Of a stretch of DNA of 64,000 bases, positions 1-11,439 are shown piece by piece. The stretch's first letter is position 1; each line of letters starts with the position of its first letter. Under the pieces are notes generated by a model. That model made no database searches. It saw nothing but the letters and a program-made list of their open reading frames with translations, and was not told the DNA's origin. The translations under genes and the position numbers were made by a program. Source of the stretch: Costus lasius (taxonomy: Eukaryota; Streptophyta; Magnoliopsida; Zingiberales; Costaceae); the NCBI GenBank assembly GCA_027563935.2, contig CM050447.1, positions 19,422,001 through 19,486,000 of the forward strand. Reading direction: 5' to 3'.

Positions 1-932
1 CTAGTCATGCCATTTATAGACTTATGTCTAATTTTAATATGGCTATTCTATTTTCTTTTTTTTTTACATAGGTCTATTGCTGCTTTAGAATTTTAATTAT
101 TTTATTTTAACTTTGAATCCTTTACTTTTAGTTCAAATATATTATTTTTGAATTTAGAGAAATAAAGGATTTTTTTAATGCAACAATTAGAACTAATTAT
201 TTAAATAGGCTTTTAGTTGCTCTTATCATAAATTGAAACCAATTCTAAGAATTTTTTTTTCTAACTTAAATAATTTTTCAAAGCCATTTTAATTTTAAGG
301 AAATTATTTTTTATTAAAATAATTATCCTCCATGAGAATTATTTTTATTATAATCCTTATAAATATATTTAATTCCTTATGAACATAGTTTTCATGATGT
401 TCATTTGACATATATGGAGATTATTTCCATTAAGCGTATTATGATAATTATTTATATTATGAATATCATGATCACCATTTGTATGTTATATTATGTTTAT
501 ATTTTGCATAATGTCTATTAGTTTAAATATTTAGATTACACATTATGCTTGATCTAATTTGGCCTAAGCCAAATTTAGTTGAATCAGATGATCAAATCTG
601 ATATAATTATAAGTTTTACAATAAACTAGGCCAACCCCCACATTTAGGATCATTAGCCTAATTTATAAAAGACATTATTATTTATCCAATATTTTCAAAA
701 TATTATCCAATAAATCCAGCATGAATATGAACAAAAATAAATTACATTCTATTCATGCAATTCTATTTACTTGCAAAATAATTAAATAAAACAATAATTG
801 CATGTTAGCTAACATATTTATCAAAAAAATAAATAGCAATTACATTGAAGTCTACCTAACAAAGAAGACATAACATCAATGTATAAGAATCTGTTTATTA
901 ATTATATATCACATCACATAATTATATTTCAC
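1..932. other. AT-rich intergenic DNA, no gene seen
   Basis: Very AT-rich sequence with no long reading frame and no recognisable domain on either strand. A short hairpin (ATCAGAT, 6-nt loop, ATCTGAT) lies near 585-603. Nothing else supports a gene or a defined element. Confidence 0.6.
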
Positions 933-2425
933 TGTTAGGAAATACTAATTAGTATTCAAAATAAAATGTTAACGTTTCAGCCGACATAATGTGAGGGTTC
1001 GACGCTACAGAAGAAGTCCCTTTGACGGCCGCATCTCTGCGGTAAATGGCCCGGGGACTTGCCTGGGCCCGAAAGTCCCTTTGGAGATAAATTCCAAGCT
1101 CGCCGAGTCAAAATTAACTTGCCTCATTTTTAACAAAAATAAACCATACAGTAATTAAAAACAATGAAAGAAATTACTACAAGTTACAGTAATTAAAGCG
1201 ATCAACTATGACATTAAAGGCAGAGGCAAGACTACCGGAAATATTACAAAATTAATGAATTAATTAAAGGAGTTGACGTCTAGGCTCATAGAGGCGATAA
1301 AAATTTTAATTAAGAATTTAAGACCGTTAAAACCAAATTGAAAACTGACGAGGCAATTTAGTATTAATCATAAACAAGCCATAAATTTTATTTATAAAGA
1401 AGTAAACGGTATATGGCAGGCTTCTATATATATATATATTATCTTCAGCCACGGCAACATGCATCCTATTTTATTTTTTTTTTCACAATTAATTTATTAC
1501 ACGAACAACATGATTAATAAAAAAAATATGAAATATATTATTCCATGATTTTTTTTTTCTGATATGCATTAACGATTGTAACAGTAACAAAATAAGAAAT
1601 CAAAACTATTTCTCTTCAAGAAATTTCACTGTAAAATAGCAATACATATTATGTAACATAATATGGAAAGCAATTATGTATGGAAAGCAATCCACATAAT
1701 TTTTTTCCTTTTTCCCTACAGGTGCAGTAACGCGAGCAGCAAAAGGGATTTTAATTTATTTTTCTTTTAGCCGCCACTCCTTGCGGCGAAACAAGATATT
1801 ATCCCTCAAATTGTTTTCTTAACTCAAAACAATAGTAAATAAACATAGAGTGAATAGATATATTTTTTCTTTTCCGTTAATTCCAGATCAAACATTATAT
1901 AGAGATATTATTTTTTATATCTACGGATTTTCACCTAAGATTATTGGTCTAAAATTTTATCTAGATCTTTTTATTTAAACAGAAAATATAAAGATGAATA
2001 ATAAGATAATAAACTTACAAAAGATGATTAAAAAGGAGTTAGAATGATAAAACCCGGAGGCGCGATACGTTGTCCTTAGGTGAAAATCCGGGCTCTCGTG
2101 CGAGTTAAATCCGGACTAAACATCCAGGATATAACCGGTACTCCTCTCCTGCGGGCACGATCGTGGAGAAGTTGCCTTTCAGCAATGAGCAGCAAAATCA
2201 AAAATCCATCAAATGAAATAAATTAGAGAAAAGAAGAAATATAAGGGAAAGAGGAAGAATATGAGAGAGAATTATTTCTCCATCTCTTCGGCTAGAAGAC
2301 AAAAAGCATTTTCATGCTTTAAACCAGCACACTTGTTAGCAAGTTAATGCTAACATTAACCAACAAGTAACGTTAGCATTTAATGCCAACGTTAAAGAGA
2401 TTTTATTTCTAATTTTATTCCAACA
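933..2425 (-). mobile_element. Solo LTR candidate (LTR retrotransposon)
   Basis: Read on the minus strand, this block starts TGTTGGAATA and ends TTTCCTAACA, the TG...CA ends of an LTR. It is about 1.5 kb, and its GC is clearly higher around 990-1110 and 2050-2170 than in the flanking DNA. No primer-binding site, polypurine tract or coding domain adjoins either end, so a solo LTR fits best. The flanking 5-mers (TTCAC and GATTA) do not match, which weakens the call. The block could instead be unrelated AT-rich DNA whose ends look LTR-like by chance. Confidence 0.35.
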
Positions 2426-2621
2426 GATTATAAATAATATAATAAAAAATAATATTTTTTAATTAATAGAGTAATAGTTTTAGCAATAGCGATTAGCGAA
2501 AATGAAGAAGTAAAGACGGAAAATATTATAAAAATAAAAAAGTAAAGAAGTAAAATATTATATAAATATTAGATATTAAATAAGTAATTATAATTTTTTA
2601 TCCGATAATTTACCGAATTTA

Positions 2622-3810
2622 CCAAAAATTATTCGGTAAATTCGGTTCAGTAACTATTCGGTATATTTCTTATTTGGTTTGGTATCGATATTAAAATTTT
2701 CGGTAAATAATAAATCGGTATCGGTATTACCGATTGTACACCTCTAATTTGAAGTAGCTTTTAAATAAAAAAGAGATAAAAAACTATTTGATAATGAAAA
2801 ACAGAAACAGAAAAAAGTAGGGGTGAGCATAAAACGGTAAAAACCGAATTTTCGGTAATTTACCGATTTACCGGTTGGTAATTTTGGTTTCGGTTTTCGG
2901 TTCAGTAATAATATTTAGGTAATTCGGTTTTCGGTTTTCGGTTCGGTAAATAAGTTTTCGGTTCAGTAATTTATCGATTTACCGATATATATATTAATAT
3001 ATAAAAACCAAATTTTTATTTATTAATTTTTAATTTTTTATCGGTAATTTACCGATTTACCGGTCGGTTTTTACCGATCGATAATATTTTAATTATGTAA
3101 TATTTTAATAAATTTTTTAATAAATTAATTATATAATATTTTAATCGGTAAATCGGTAAATTACCGATTTACCGATCGGTAAATAGTATGTTCGGTATCG
3201 GTTTCGGTAATAGATTTTTCGGTTTCCGTAAATCGGTTTTCGGTAAATCGGCAAATCGGTTTTTAGTTTTTACCGAATGCTCACCCTTAGAAAAAAGTAG
3301 TTAAAAAATAGAATTTGAGAAAGCTATAATTTGATGCTTTTTCAGTTTCTGATTCTTCAAAAAAATAATTCACATGATTTTATTTAAAATTTTAAGTATT
3401 ATTATTTTAAAAAATTCAAAATTTTAATATAAATAAAAATAAAATATATTATTATTTTAAATAATTTAAAATAAAATAATTTTCGGTAAATTTAGTTCGG
3501 TAACTATTCGGTATATTTCTTATTCGGTTTGGTATTGGTATTAAAATTTTCAGTAAATAATAAATCGGTATCGATATTACCGATTGTACACCCCCTAATT
3601 TGAAAACAGCTTTTAAATAAAAAGGAGATAAAAAACTATTTGATAATGAAAAGCAGAAACAGAAAAAAGTAGTTAAAAAATAGAATTTTAGAAAGCTATA
3701 ATTTGATGCTTTTCCAGTTTCTGATTCTTCAAAAAAATAATTCACATAATTTTATTTAAAATTTTAAGTATTATTATTTTTAAAAATTTAAAATTTTAAT
3801 ACTAAAGAAA
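2622..3810. repeat. Direct duplication of about 330 bp, first copy interrupted by a MITE
   Basis: Copy 1 is 2622-2817 plus 3290-3440. Copy 2 is about 3478-3810. Both contain the same order of blocks: a stretch rich in TTCGGTA motifs, then ACCGATTGTACACC, then an A-rich block, then a block with GCTTTTCAGTTTCTGATTC-like sequence. Copy 1 carries the element at 2818-3289 and copy 2 does not. The ACCGATTGTACACC motif in each copy looks like the end of another, older hAT-like element. Confidence 0.8.
2818..3289. mobile_element. Non-autonomous hAT-type MITE, 472 bp
   Basis: The ends are inverted repeats: TAGGGGTGAGCAT at the left and TAAGGGTGAGCAT as the reverse complement of the right end. The element is flanked by a perfect 8-bp target-site duplication GAAAAAAG (2810-2817 and 3290-3297), the size typical of hAT transposition. 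The inside is non-coding and made of many TTCGGTAAA/TTTACCGAA motifs in both orientations, so it could fold extensively. The paralogous copy at 3662-3669 has a single uninterrupted GAAAAAAG, which is an empty site. Confidence 0.88.
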
Positions 3811-4470
3811 AATAAAATATATTATTATTTTAAATAATTTTAAATAATTTATTTATTTATTATTTTAAATTTTTATAGCAGTTAAAAAATTATTAACCAA
3901 ACATCTTATAAATTTTAACAATAAAGTATATAAAAATGGTGTATAAAAAGTGGTTCAAACTAGAATAATTTTAACCAAACATTTTAACAATAAATTTTTA
4001 TAGCAGTTTTTGTCACATAAATAAGTGGTTCAAACTAGAATAATTTTCTCGTGTATAAAAATGAGACAAGGGAAAACACGATCATGGCCAAATTAGAGAA
4101 GACACATAAGTTTAGCACGATATAAAAAAAATAATGACCCTACGACATAATGTCATACTAAGATGAGACAATAGTTTATTTTTTATTTTATAGCTTTGCA
4201 TATTTTAAACATTTTAATATGTTATATTTTGAAGAAATTTTTAATAGTCAAATTTCATTGTTGCGCACTGCTATCTATAGGTATATGAGTGCATTTGGGA
4301 TTTAGTGTAGTTGCCGTCCACTTGAAAAAGTGTTGTATGGTAATATTGGCCTCGTTATTTGTTGTGAAAATCTTATAGACTGCTGTTAGAACGAGCATAA
4401 ACAAATTATTAAATAAAAAATTATGAAAAATTTAAAAATATTTATTAGGATAAATTAATAAATTATCTTA

Positions 4471-4505
<35 letters not shown>

Positions 4506-4719
4506 CACAAGTATAAATATATAAGCGTATGTATTGAATTATAATTGTAGTAATATATAATTGGTAAGTTGTTGGGTTGAAAAACACAAGGATCAAAGTT
4601 TAAACCCTTTTATTTTTGGACGGAATCTATAGAAAAATGAAAGTAAAATACATTAAATCTAACATGAAAAACTGACTAGATTTAATGTGTTTTCCTTTTT
4701 TTTCCTTGTATTGAGATAC

Positions 4720-4724
<5 letters not shown>
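3811..4724. other. AT-rich intergenic DNA, no gene seen
   Basis: No reading frame or domain is recognisable. The stretch includes a short TA microsatellite at about 4476-4502. Confidence 0.6.

Positions 4725-4793
<69 letters not shown>
4725..4793. repeat. TA dinucleotide microsatellite
   Basis: A nearly uninterrupted run of TA dinucleotides of roughly 70 bp. It is long enough to be length-variable, but I see no associated gene. Confidence 0.9.
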
Positions 4794-4796
<3 letters not shown>

Positions 4797-4886
4797 TCTC
4801 AACACTATAAAAAAATGGATGAAAGGGTGAATAGTGTCACCTCACCATGCGGTGCCACCGTGTGAAACATTTATTCCCTATTGCTA

Positions 4887-4958
4887 GGGAAAAAAGTTCT
4901 ATGAAGTGGCACCGCATAGAAGACAAAAATACTATTTATTTTATCATATTGATTAAGG

Positions 4959-5011
<53 letters not shown>

Positions 5012-5166
5012 ATCTAAAATACCCCAATATTGATACCATTGGATAGCTTACAAGAAATACATTATTTCTAAAAAATAAAAAATAATAAAAAAATATTTTT
5101 AAAAATAAAACGAAACGACCCCGCATAGAAGTTCTATGAGGTGCAACCTCATAGAACTTTTTTCCC
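4887..5166. mobile_element. MITE of about 280 bp with 35-bp terminal inverted repeats
   Basis: The left end starts GGGAAAAAAGTTCTATGA, and the right end is its inverse with few mismatches over about 35 bp. The element is flanked by TATTGCTA at 4879-4886 and 5167-5174. Because the element's CCC end matches the left flank, the duplication could be read as 8 to 10 bp, so either hAT-like or Mutator-like transposition is possible. The inside contains a TA microsatellite (about 4963-5008) and no coding sequence. Confidence 0.8.
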
Positions 5167-5174
5167 TATTGCTA

Positions 5175-6065
5175 GTTGTCAATTACTAGATTCAGTTTGA
5201 TTTGGATAATTAGTTTAGATCTCGGTGAACAATGAACACTCCTCAGAATTAAGTCATAGGCCAACTCTCGTGAATGCAGCAATTCGGTTTACTATGACCT
5301 CCCCTCTTAAGTTCTAATATTCCAAATCTTTAGATTTTTAATCAAATATATTTTTTAATTAATTTTAATTTATTTATTGAATAGAAATAAATACTAAAAA
5401 TTCCCAAAAACCTAGCATATTATTTTTGATTTTCAAACAATATAATTGGATCAAATTTCTAAAAATTTGGGATATTACAATCCACAAATCGAATTTTTTT
5501 TGAAATATTACATAAAGCATAGAGGTGGATGGTACATTTGAGAGCTACTATCAAATAGAGCAATTTTTTAAACAATAGAAGGGAAAATTACAAATATAAA
5601 AAACTACTAAGAGCTAATTCTAGAATAGTCGAAATAAAGTACTTATCTCTTCTCAGTGTTTTATAAATATTTATACATGAAAATATTATTATCATGTATT
5701 TTTGTGATCATTAATATTGTATACCTTTAATTTATACATATTATTAAAATTTAAAAATCTAATATCATATCTGTTTAATTTTTTTTTACCGCCTACATTT
5801 AAAATGTGACTAGGATTACCCGTCACAAATATCCTTCCATCTCCCCGCGCTCTTGTGCAAATTGATGTATAATTTGTAATAAAATTGTTTTAGTTTGCTT
5901 ATTTTATTAAATTAATACAAATGAGTTTTAAACACCGATGCGTGACCGACCTTTGTAAGTATAAGTGTATAACCACAATGGAAGATTGGAAGGTTAAACC
6001 CTGCCGACCCAAGCATCGCGCTTCTCCCCAGCGTCGAAGCAGTCCCCTCCCTCTTCTCAAAACAA
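5175..6065. other. 5' flank of the PPR gene
   Basis: AT-rich DNA with no supported gene. The last 150 bp become GC-rich and probably hold the 5' UTR of the PPR gene. Two short ATGs occur upstream (near 5921 and 5979), but their frames end quickly. Confidence 0.55.
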
Positions 6066-7301
6066 ATGGCGGCGCTGCGTCGAATCCTCAGGATCCCCGT
6101 CCTCCGCCTCAACCCCTCTGCTTTCTCCACCACTGCTGCCGTCGCCGACGCCAAACCCTCCTCAGACCCCGTCTCCTCCGCTAAGTCCGCCATCCGATCC
6201 AAGTCCGACCCCGATTGTCTCGTCTCCCTCTTCGAGTCCGTTTCCCACCACCCCTCCTTCTACGGCGACCGATCCATCTACCGCCTCACTATCAAGAAGC
6301 TCGCCCGCCGTCGCCGCCACGACCTCATCGAGCGCCTCCTCGAGGGCGCCAAGTCCGCCCCTGGCATTCGCAAGTCGGAAGGCTTCCTTATCCGCCTTAT
6401 CTCCCTCTACTCTGAAGCTGGAATGATTGACCAAGCCGTCCGAGTCTTCGAGGCCATGCCTGATCTCGGTATCCGGCGCACGGAGCGCTCCCTCTGCGCC
6501 CTCTTGTCGGCTTTTCTTAATAGTGGCCACATCGATCGCCTTAAGGCCGCCTTCGATCGTGCTGCTGAAGACTACGGGGTTGCTCCAGGTATTGCCTCTT
6601 ACAATATCCTTGTCAGAGCTCTCTGCAATAGCAACAAGGTTGAGGAGGCACGGGCATTGCTTGACCAAATGCCTGAGAAGGGTGTGGAGCCCGACATCGT
6701 CAGCTATAACACTGTTTTGGACGGATATTCTAAGATGGGACACTATGCTGTGTTCGATACGGTTCTCAAAGAGATCATCAGGAAGAATCTTAGCCAAACT
6801 GCGGGCACTTATAATTGTAGGATTGCAGCGCTTTGTTCTCAAGGTAAGAGCTGTCAGGCTGAGGAATTATTGCATGTGATGAAATCAAACAGAATATATG
6901 CGAACAAGATTACTTTCAGCACCTTGATTGCTGGGTTTCGCAAAGAAGGGAACATGGATTCTGCCCTGGTGGTGTTTGAGAGGATGAAAGGTGTCAAGCA
7001 GCCGGATGGCAGTGATATGCTGATTGATTCTAGTACATACATCTTATTACTGCAGGGTTTGCTCGAGAAGGGGGAGTTTGTCAAGGCAATGGGAATTTGC
7101 AAGGAGTGTTTGAGCAAGAATTGGGCACCGCCATTTGAGACTGTGAAAGGGTTGGTCGAGGGACTGATAAAGAGCTCACGTGTAGATGAGGCGAAGGAAG
7201 TTGTTCGAAGGATGAGGAAGGCAGTCAAGGGTGATGCTAGAGATGCTTGGAAAAAAATTGAAGAAGCATTTTCATTGGAGTTGATCCAAGGCAATGAGTA
7301 G
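6066..7301 (+). CDS. P-class pentatricopeptide repeat protein, probably mitochondrial (PPR336/At1g61870-like)
   Basis: Intact single-exon gene of 411 codons; intronless genes are usual for plant PPR proteins. Residues 1 to about 45 are rich in R, A and S and poor in acidic residues, as expected of a mitochondrial presequence. From about residue 100 to 385 there are 7 or 8 degenerate 35-residue P-type motifs; the clearest are SYNILVRALCNSNKVEEA (about 178-195) and SYNTVLDGYSKMGH (about 213-226). No E, DYW, SMR or LAGLIDADG domain follows, so RNA editing by a DYW deaminase is not expected. Length and order resemble the small PPR336 family, whose Arabidopsis member is a mitoribosomal PPR (rPPR1). 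That exact assignment is inference. The start has a good context (AAAACAAATGG). GC content falls from the 5' to the 3' end, a monocot trait. Confidence 0.9.
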   Translation: MAALRRILRIPVLRLNPSAFSTTAAVADAKPSSDPVSSAKSAIRSKSDPDCLVSLFESVSHHPSFYGDRSIYRLTIKKLARRRRHDLIERLLEGAKSAPGIRKSEGFLIRLISLYSEAGMIDQAVRVFEAMPDLGIRRTERSLCALLSAFLNSGHIDRLKAAFDRAAEDYGVAPGIASYNILVRALCNSNKVEEARALLDQMPEKGVEPDIVSYNTVLDGYSKMGHYAVFDTVLKEIIRKNLSQTAGTYNCRIAALCSQGKSCQAEELLHVMKSNRIYANKITFSTLIAGFRKEGNMDSALVVFERMKGVKQPDGSDMLIDSSTYILLLQGLLEKGEFVKAMGICKECLSKNWAPPFETVKGLVEGLIKSSRVDEAKEVVRRMRKAVKGDARDAWKKIEEAFSLELIQGNE

Positions 7302-7707
7302 GATGAGTAGGCTGTCGTTGGAGTTTGGTGACTTGTGAGGTACGTCGAATAATATACTAGTTACAATAGTTTTTTCTTTTCAATCCTTGAAGTTGTAGGC
7401 ACTCTGTGGCAGTGCAATCGAGGAATCGTTGAAGTTTTGTTCCTGTTGTAAAATTCTTCCCGTCTTTTTGTTTCAGTGCTTTGGCTTTTTATTATGCAGC
7501 TCTGCTGAGCAAACATGCCATCTTGATTTGGTACAGTTTCTATTTAGTTAACCTCTATTGCTCTTAATTTGAATAAAAGTATGATTTAGATATGCAACTC
7601 CAGTCGTAGTGCAGGAAAGCATGTTTGATATTCTCATTGGCTATACTACATTTTCTAACATTTCTCAATCAAGTATTCTTGATAAATGCTGTGTGAGTGT
7701 TATGTTG
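7302..7707. other. 3' flank of the PPR gene
   Basis: Probably holds the 3' UTR. A possible poly(A) signal AATAAA lies at about 7572-7577. No further gene is seen. Confidence 0.5.
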
Positions 7708-9340
7708 TGACGACCGAGAATTTCTTACAACATTTAAAAACTAGTCCGAACTACTCCGTCCGCCTGGACCAAGCGGAGCATAAGCAGCTCCGCTTAGAGC
7801 TGGAGCTGCTTGTGGAAGCTCCACCTGGATGCGTCGGTGCCACTAGTACCAGTCTGCAGACCGGGTCGGTCCAATTTTTTGAACCTCGATTTGATGCAGT
7901 TTACTCCTGTTCTGGGAACAATGAAATATCAGAAAATGGGTAGAGCGATCAAGTTTGACATAACTCGGACATTTTGGCTATAATAGGTAGAACCATTAAG
8001 TTGTTATAAATGATTATAGTTCACAAGTGTGAACTACTTTAGACTTCGGAGTTCGGACCAAATTGAAACTATTTGTCAAACTACAGGGATAATATGGAGT
8101 TCTGTAAACCACAATGCTAAAGGCGATCCAGTGCGAACTGTAGGGCAAATTTAAAATTAACTCTACTCTGTGGATATTTTGAAAGTGCTATTCACGTCCT
8201 CCGCCTCTTTCTTCTCTTTTTCTATTTTAATTGTTTCCTCAACTCAACTCAATCCTGTCAATCACAAGATTGATAATTTCCGGCTGATTTCAGCATGTGC
8301 CTGCTGCCGTTTTCGGAGGGGGCGCGGCGCAGCTGTGGCTGTATTGGAAGACTGGATGGCAGCCTTTCTTATATTCTTCTTGACATTCTAGAGGTTGATT
8401 TAGTTCCTCATCCAGCAACACTAACTGCTGTTGCTTCTATCAGAATTTTCATAACGAAAGGAGGAGGTTCATCTCCTTTAGATTCAAGTAAGTTTTATTC
8501 TCCTTCATAGTAGCGGTATATTAAGAAAAAAAATCGCATGAGAAATTCTGTTATTTTTTTATATGCAATCCTAGTTATATGATTACGAAGACAATTGGTG
8601 TTATAATTTTGATTGAATTGTGTCAAAATAGTGATTTTGACTCCGTTAATTGTTGAACTGATTTCTGTTATGTTTGTAGTCAAATCTGCATAATTTTTGT
8701 TATGCATGAACTGATTACAAAGACAATCGCTCATTACTACTACAGTAATTGGCTATTACAGTAACACGTGATTTCTCCTTCGCTTGAACTTCTTTCGATC
8801 TAAAATTTTCGGTGTGTCTTTTCCTTAGGCGCAGCTTCCCTGAAAATTTTACCGCTAGAGATGCCCGCGGCGCCTCTGTCGATTTCTCCCTCGTTTCTCT
8901 ATGAGAATGTACGATTCTTTCATCAAATCTTTTTCTCAATTTATAGAACAATTCTGTTTTTTTTTTAGTTTTTCCGATTGGGCTCAGATTCTTCTAATTT
9001 GATGGAGGAAAAATCAGTTGAGAAAGACGACGGAAGACTCGGGTGACGGCAACTATTTTCCCCCAAATTGATAGAATCACATCTTGTGAAATTTTTTGTT
9101 CAAATTTTCAAGGGTGTGACGGGCGCAAAAATCCCAATTTCACCCCTGAGCTTGAAATTTAGTGCTGGTTATGTTTTTGGCTTCTGATTTCTTCAAAATC
9201 CTTGAAAACAAGCTATTTTTACTTGAAAACGTTGAAAAAAAAAAGAGGTGTAGATTCCGAAGCAATTTATTAAATTAAGTTTAAAAATAAGCAAAAGAGT
9301 ATAAATATGACTCAAAAAGATTATATGATTAACATAAAAT
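7708..9340 (+). other. Possible Ty3/gypsy LTR start and decayed sequence
   Basis: At 7708 the sequence reads TGTGACGACCGAGAATTTCT, which resembles the start of Tekay/Del-type LTRs. Downstream there are LTR-like non-coding phrases but no clear LTR end and no match to the 3' LTR further right. Short frames around 7686-7943 and 8170-8510 encode nothing I recognise. The stretch may be the rotted 5' part of the gypsy element that follows, but this is weak. Confidence 0.25.
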
Positions 9341-9344
9341 TTAC

Positions 9345-11225
9345 TATGAATTTTTGAGTCACTGATGCATCACTCTAAGGGTTGGAGGTTGTATTAATGC
9401 AAGAGGGTAAGGTCATTGCATATACTTCTCGTCAGCTTAAAGAACACGAGAAGAATTACCCTGTACACGATCTTGAATTGACTGCAGTCATATTTGCTTT
9501 AAAGATATGACGACACTATTTATATGGTGTCACGTTTGAAACATTCATCGACCTCAAGAGTCTAAAGTACTTATTTTCTCAAAAAGATTTGAACATGAGA
9601 TAGCGTCGGAGGATGAAATTTTTAAAGGATTATGACTGCTCAATTAATTACCATCCAGGGAAAGCTAATGTAGTTGCTGATGCTCTCAGTAGGAAGTTCG
9701 TTGGGATGATGGCAAACTTGAGTGTAACACCCATAGAGTTAGCTAGACATGTGTTCGAATTGAACTTGGATATTATATGCCCTACAGAATGTGGATGTTT
9801 AGCAATAATGATAGCTGGATCCTAACTCATGTATAAAGTAATTGAACATCAACCGAACGATGTATATCTACAGATGATTCTTGTAAGAGGAAAGAGGTCT
9901 GAATTCACATAAGATTCTGACGGTGCAATTCGGTATGAACATCATTTATGCGTGCCAAAATCTATGAAGTAGGAAGTAATGGAAGAAACCCATAAGTCTA
10001 GATTTACTACGCATTCCGGCGGCACCAAAATGTATAAAGATATGAAGAAGACATACTAGTGGGAAAATATGAAACGAGACTTTGCTGACTATGTCTGACG
10101 CTGTTTAATTTGTCAACAGGTGAAAGCTGAATATCGTAAGCCACCAGGGACATTACAGAATATTCCTCTTCCAAAGTAAAAATGGGAACGCATCACCATG
10201 GATTTTGTGATAGGTCTTCCAAGGTCATAAAGGGGTCACGACTCCATTTGAGTGATAGTTGATCGGTTGACTAAGTCTGCTCACTTTTTGCCTATGAAGA
10301 AAGCATTTTCTGTGGATAAGTTAATTACCTTATATTGCCGAGAGATCATACGGTTGCATGGGATCCCTACTAGCATCATCTCTGATAGGGATTCTAAATT
10401 TATATCTCGGTTTTGGGAAAGTTTGCAAAAGGCGCTTGGTACTCAGTTGCCTTTCAGTACCGCATATCATCCTCAAATGGATGGTGAGTCCAAAAGGACT
10501 ATCTAGACGCTGGAGAATATGCTTTGGGCTTGTGCCTTAGACTTTGGGGTTAATTAAGAAATCCATTTGCCTCTAGCTGAGTTTGCATACAATAACAGTT
10601 ATCACTTAGTAATACATATGACACCATTTGAAGCGTTGTATAGCAGACGGTGCAGATCGCCAGTACTATAAGATTAGGTTGGTGAAAGCCATGTGCTTGG
10701 GACACATATGTTGGAATTTGACGCTGAAAGGGTCTAGTTAATTCGGAAAAGACTGTTGACTGCTTAGAGTCGACAGTAAAGTTATGTAGATAGAAGACGC
10801 TGAGAACTCGAATTTGAAGTTGGCGACCACGTGTTTCTTAAGGTTACATTGGTAAAGGCAAAGGCTCAATTCGGATACATGGGTAAATTGGCTCCACGAT
10901 ATATTGGTCTGTTTGAAATTTTTGAGCTCATTGGAGCCGTTGCATATCGGCTGACACTACTTTCGAGTTTTTCGCATGTACACGTGTTTCATGTGTCCAT
11001 GTTACAGAAAGACATGCGCGATCCCTCACATCTCCTACAAGACCAATTTCTAGTAATCATACCTGACAACACGTATCACGAGACACCTGTTGAAATTCTG
11101 GACCGTAAAGAACACCGACTCCATAACAAGGTGGTATGTTTTATCAAAATCCGATGAAGGAATCATTTAGAAAGTGAGGCAACACGAGAACGTGAGGATG
11201 TGGCCATGCATAGATGTCCGCATTT
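9345..11225 (+). pseudogene. Ty3/gypsy pol relic (Tekay/Del chromovirus type)
   Basis: Translating all three frames recovers the C-terminal half of a gypsy polyprotein, broken by many stops. In order it shows the RNase H region (VTDAS, then [20 protein letters not shown], then [17 protein letters not shown] at about 9637-9690), the integrase zinc-binding region (about 9960-10130), the integrase core ([48 protein letters not shown] at about 10200-10505) and a chromodomain-like tail (about 10980-11220, with ETPVEILDRKEHRL). gag, protease and most of the reverse transcriptase are missing. In a working element these parts copy and insert the retrotransposon; here the element cannot make protein. 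Confidence 0.88.
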
Positions 11226-11339
11226 ATTCCCTGAGAGACCTGAGTGTTATGAGTTCATGTATGACATACAATAAATATTTATATTTAATGCAAATGTTAT
11301 CGTTGTTAATGTTATCGCTACTTCTAAATTTGGTGATCA

Positions 11340-11356
11340 AATTCTTATAAGTTTGG

Positions 11357-11439
<83 letters not shown>

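Noticed and set aside
3452..3745. 97-codon minus-strand frame
   Set aside because: Low-complexity F/L-rich translation of AT-rich repeated DNA; it lies in the duplicated block near the MITE.
6162..6842. 226-codon minus-strand frame over the PPR gene
   Set aside because: Shadow of a GC-rich gene whose plus-strand product has clear PPR motifs.
7686..7943. 85-codon frame after the PPR gene
   Set aside because: No domain, and it overlaps a likely LTR start; composition is ordinary.
8170..8510. Two overlapping frames of about 70 codons
   Set aside because: No similarity I recognise and no codon-use signal; probably decayed repeat DNA.
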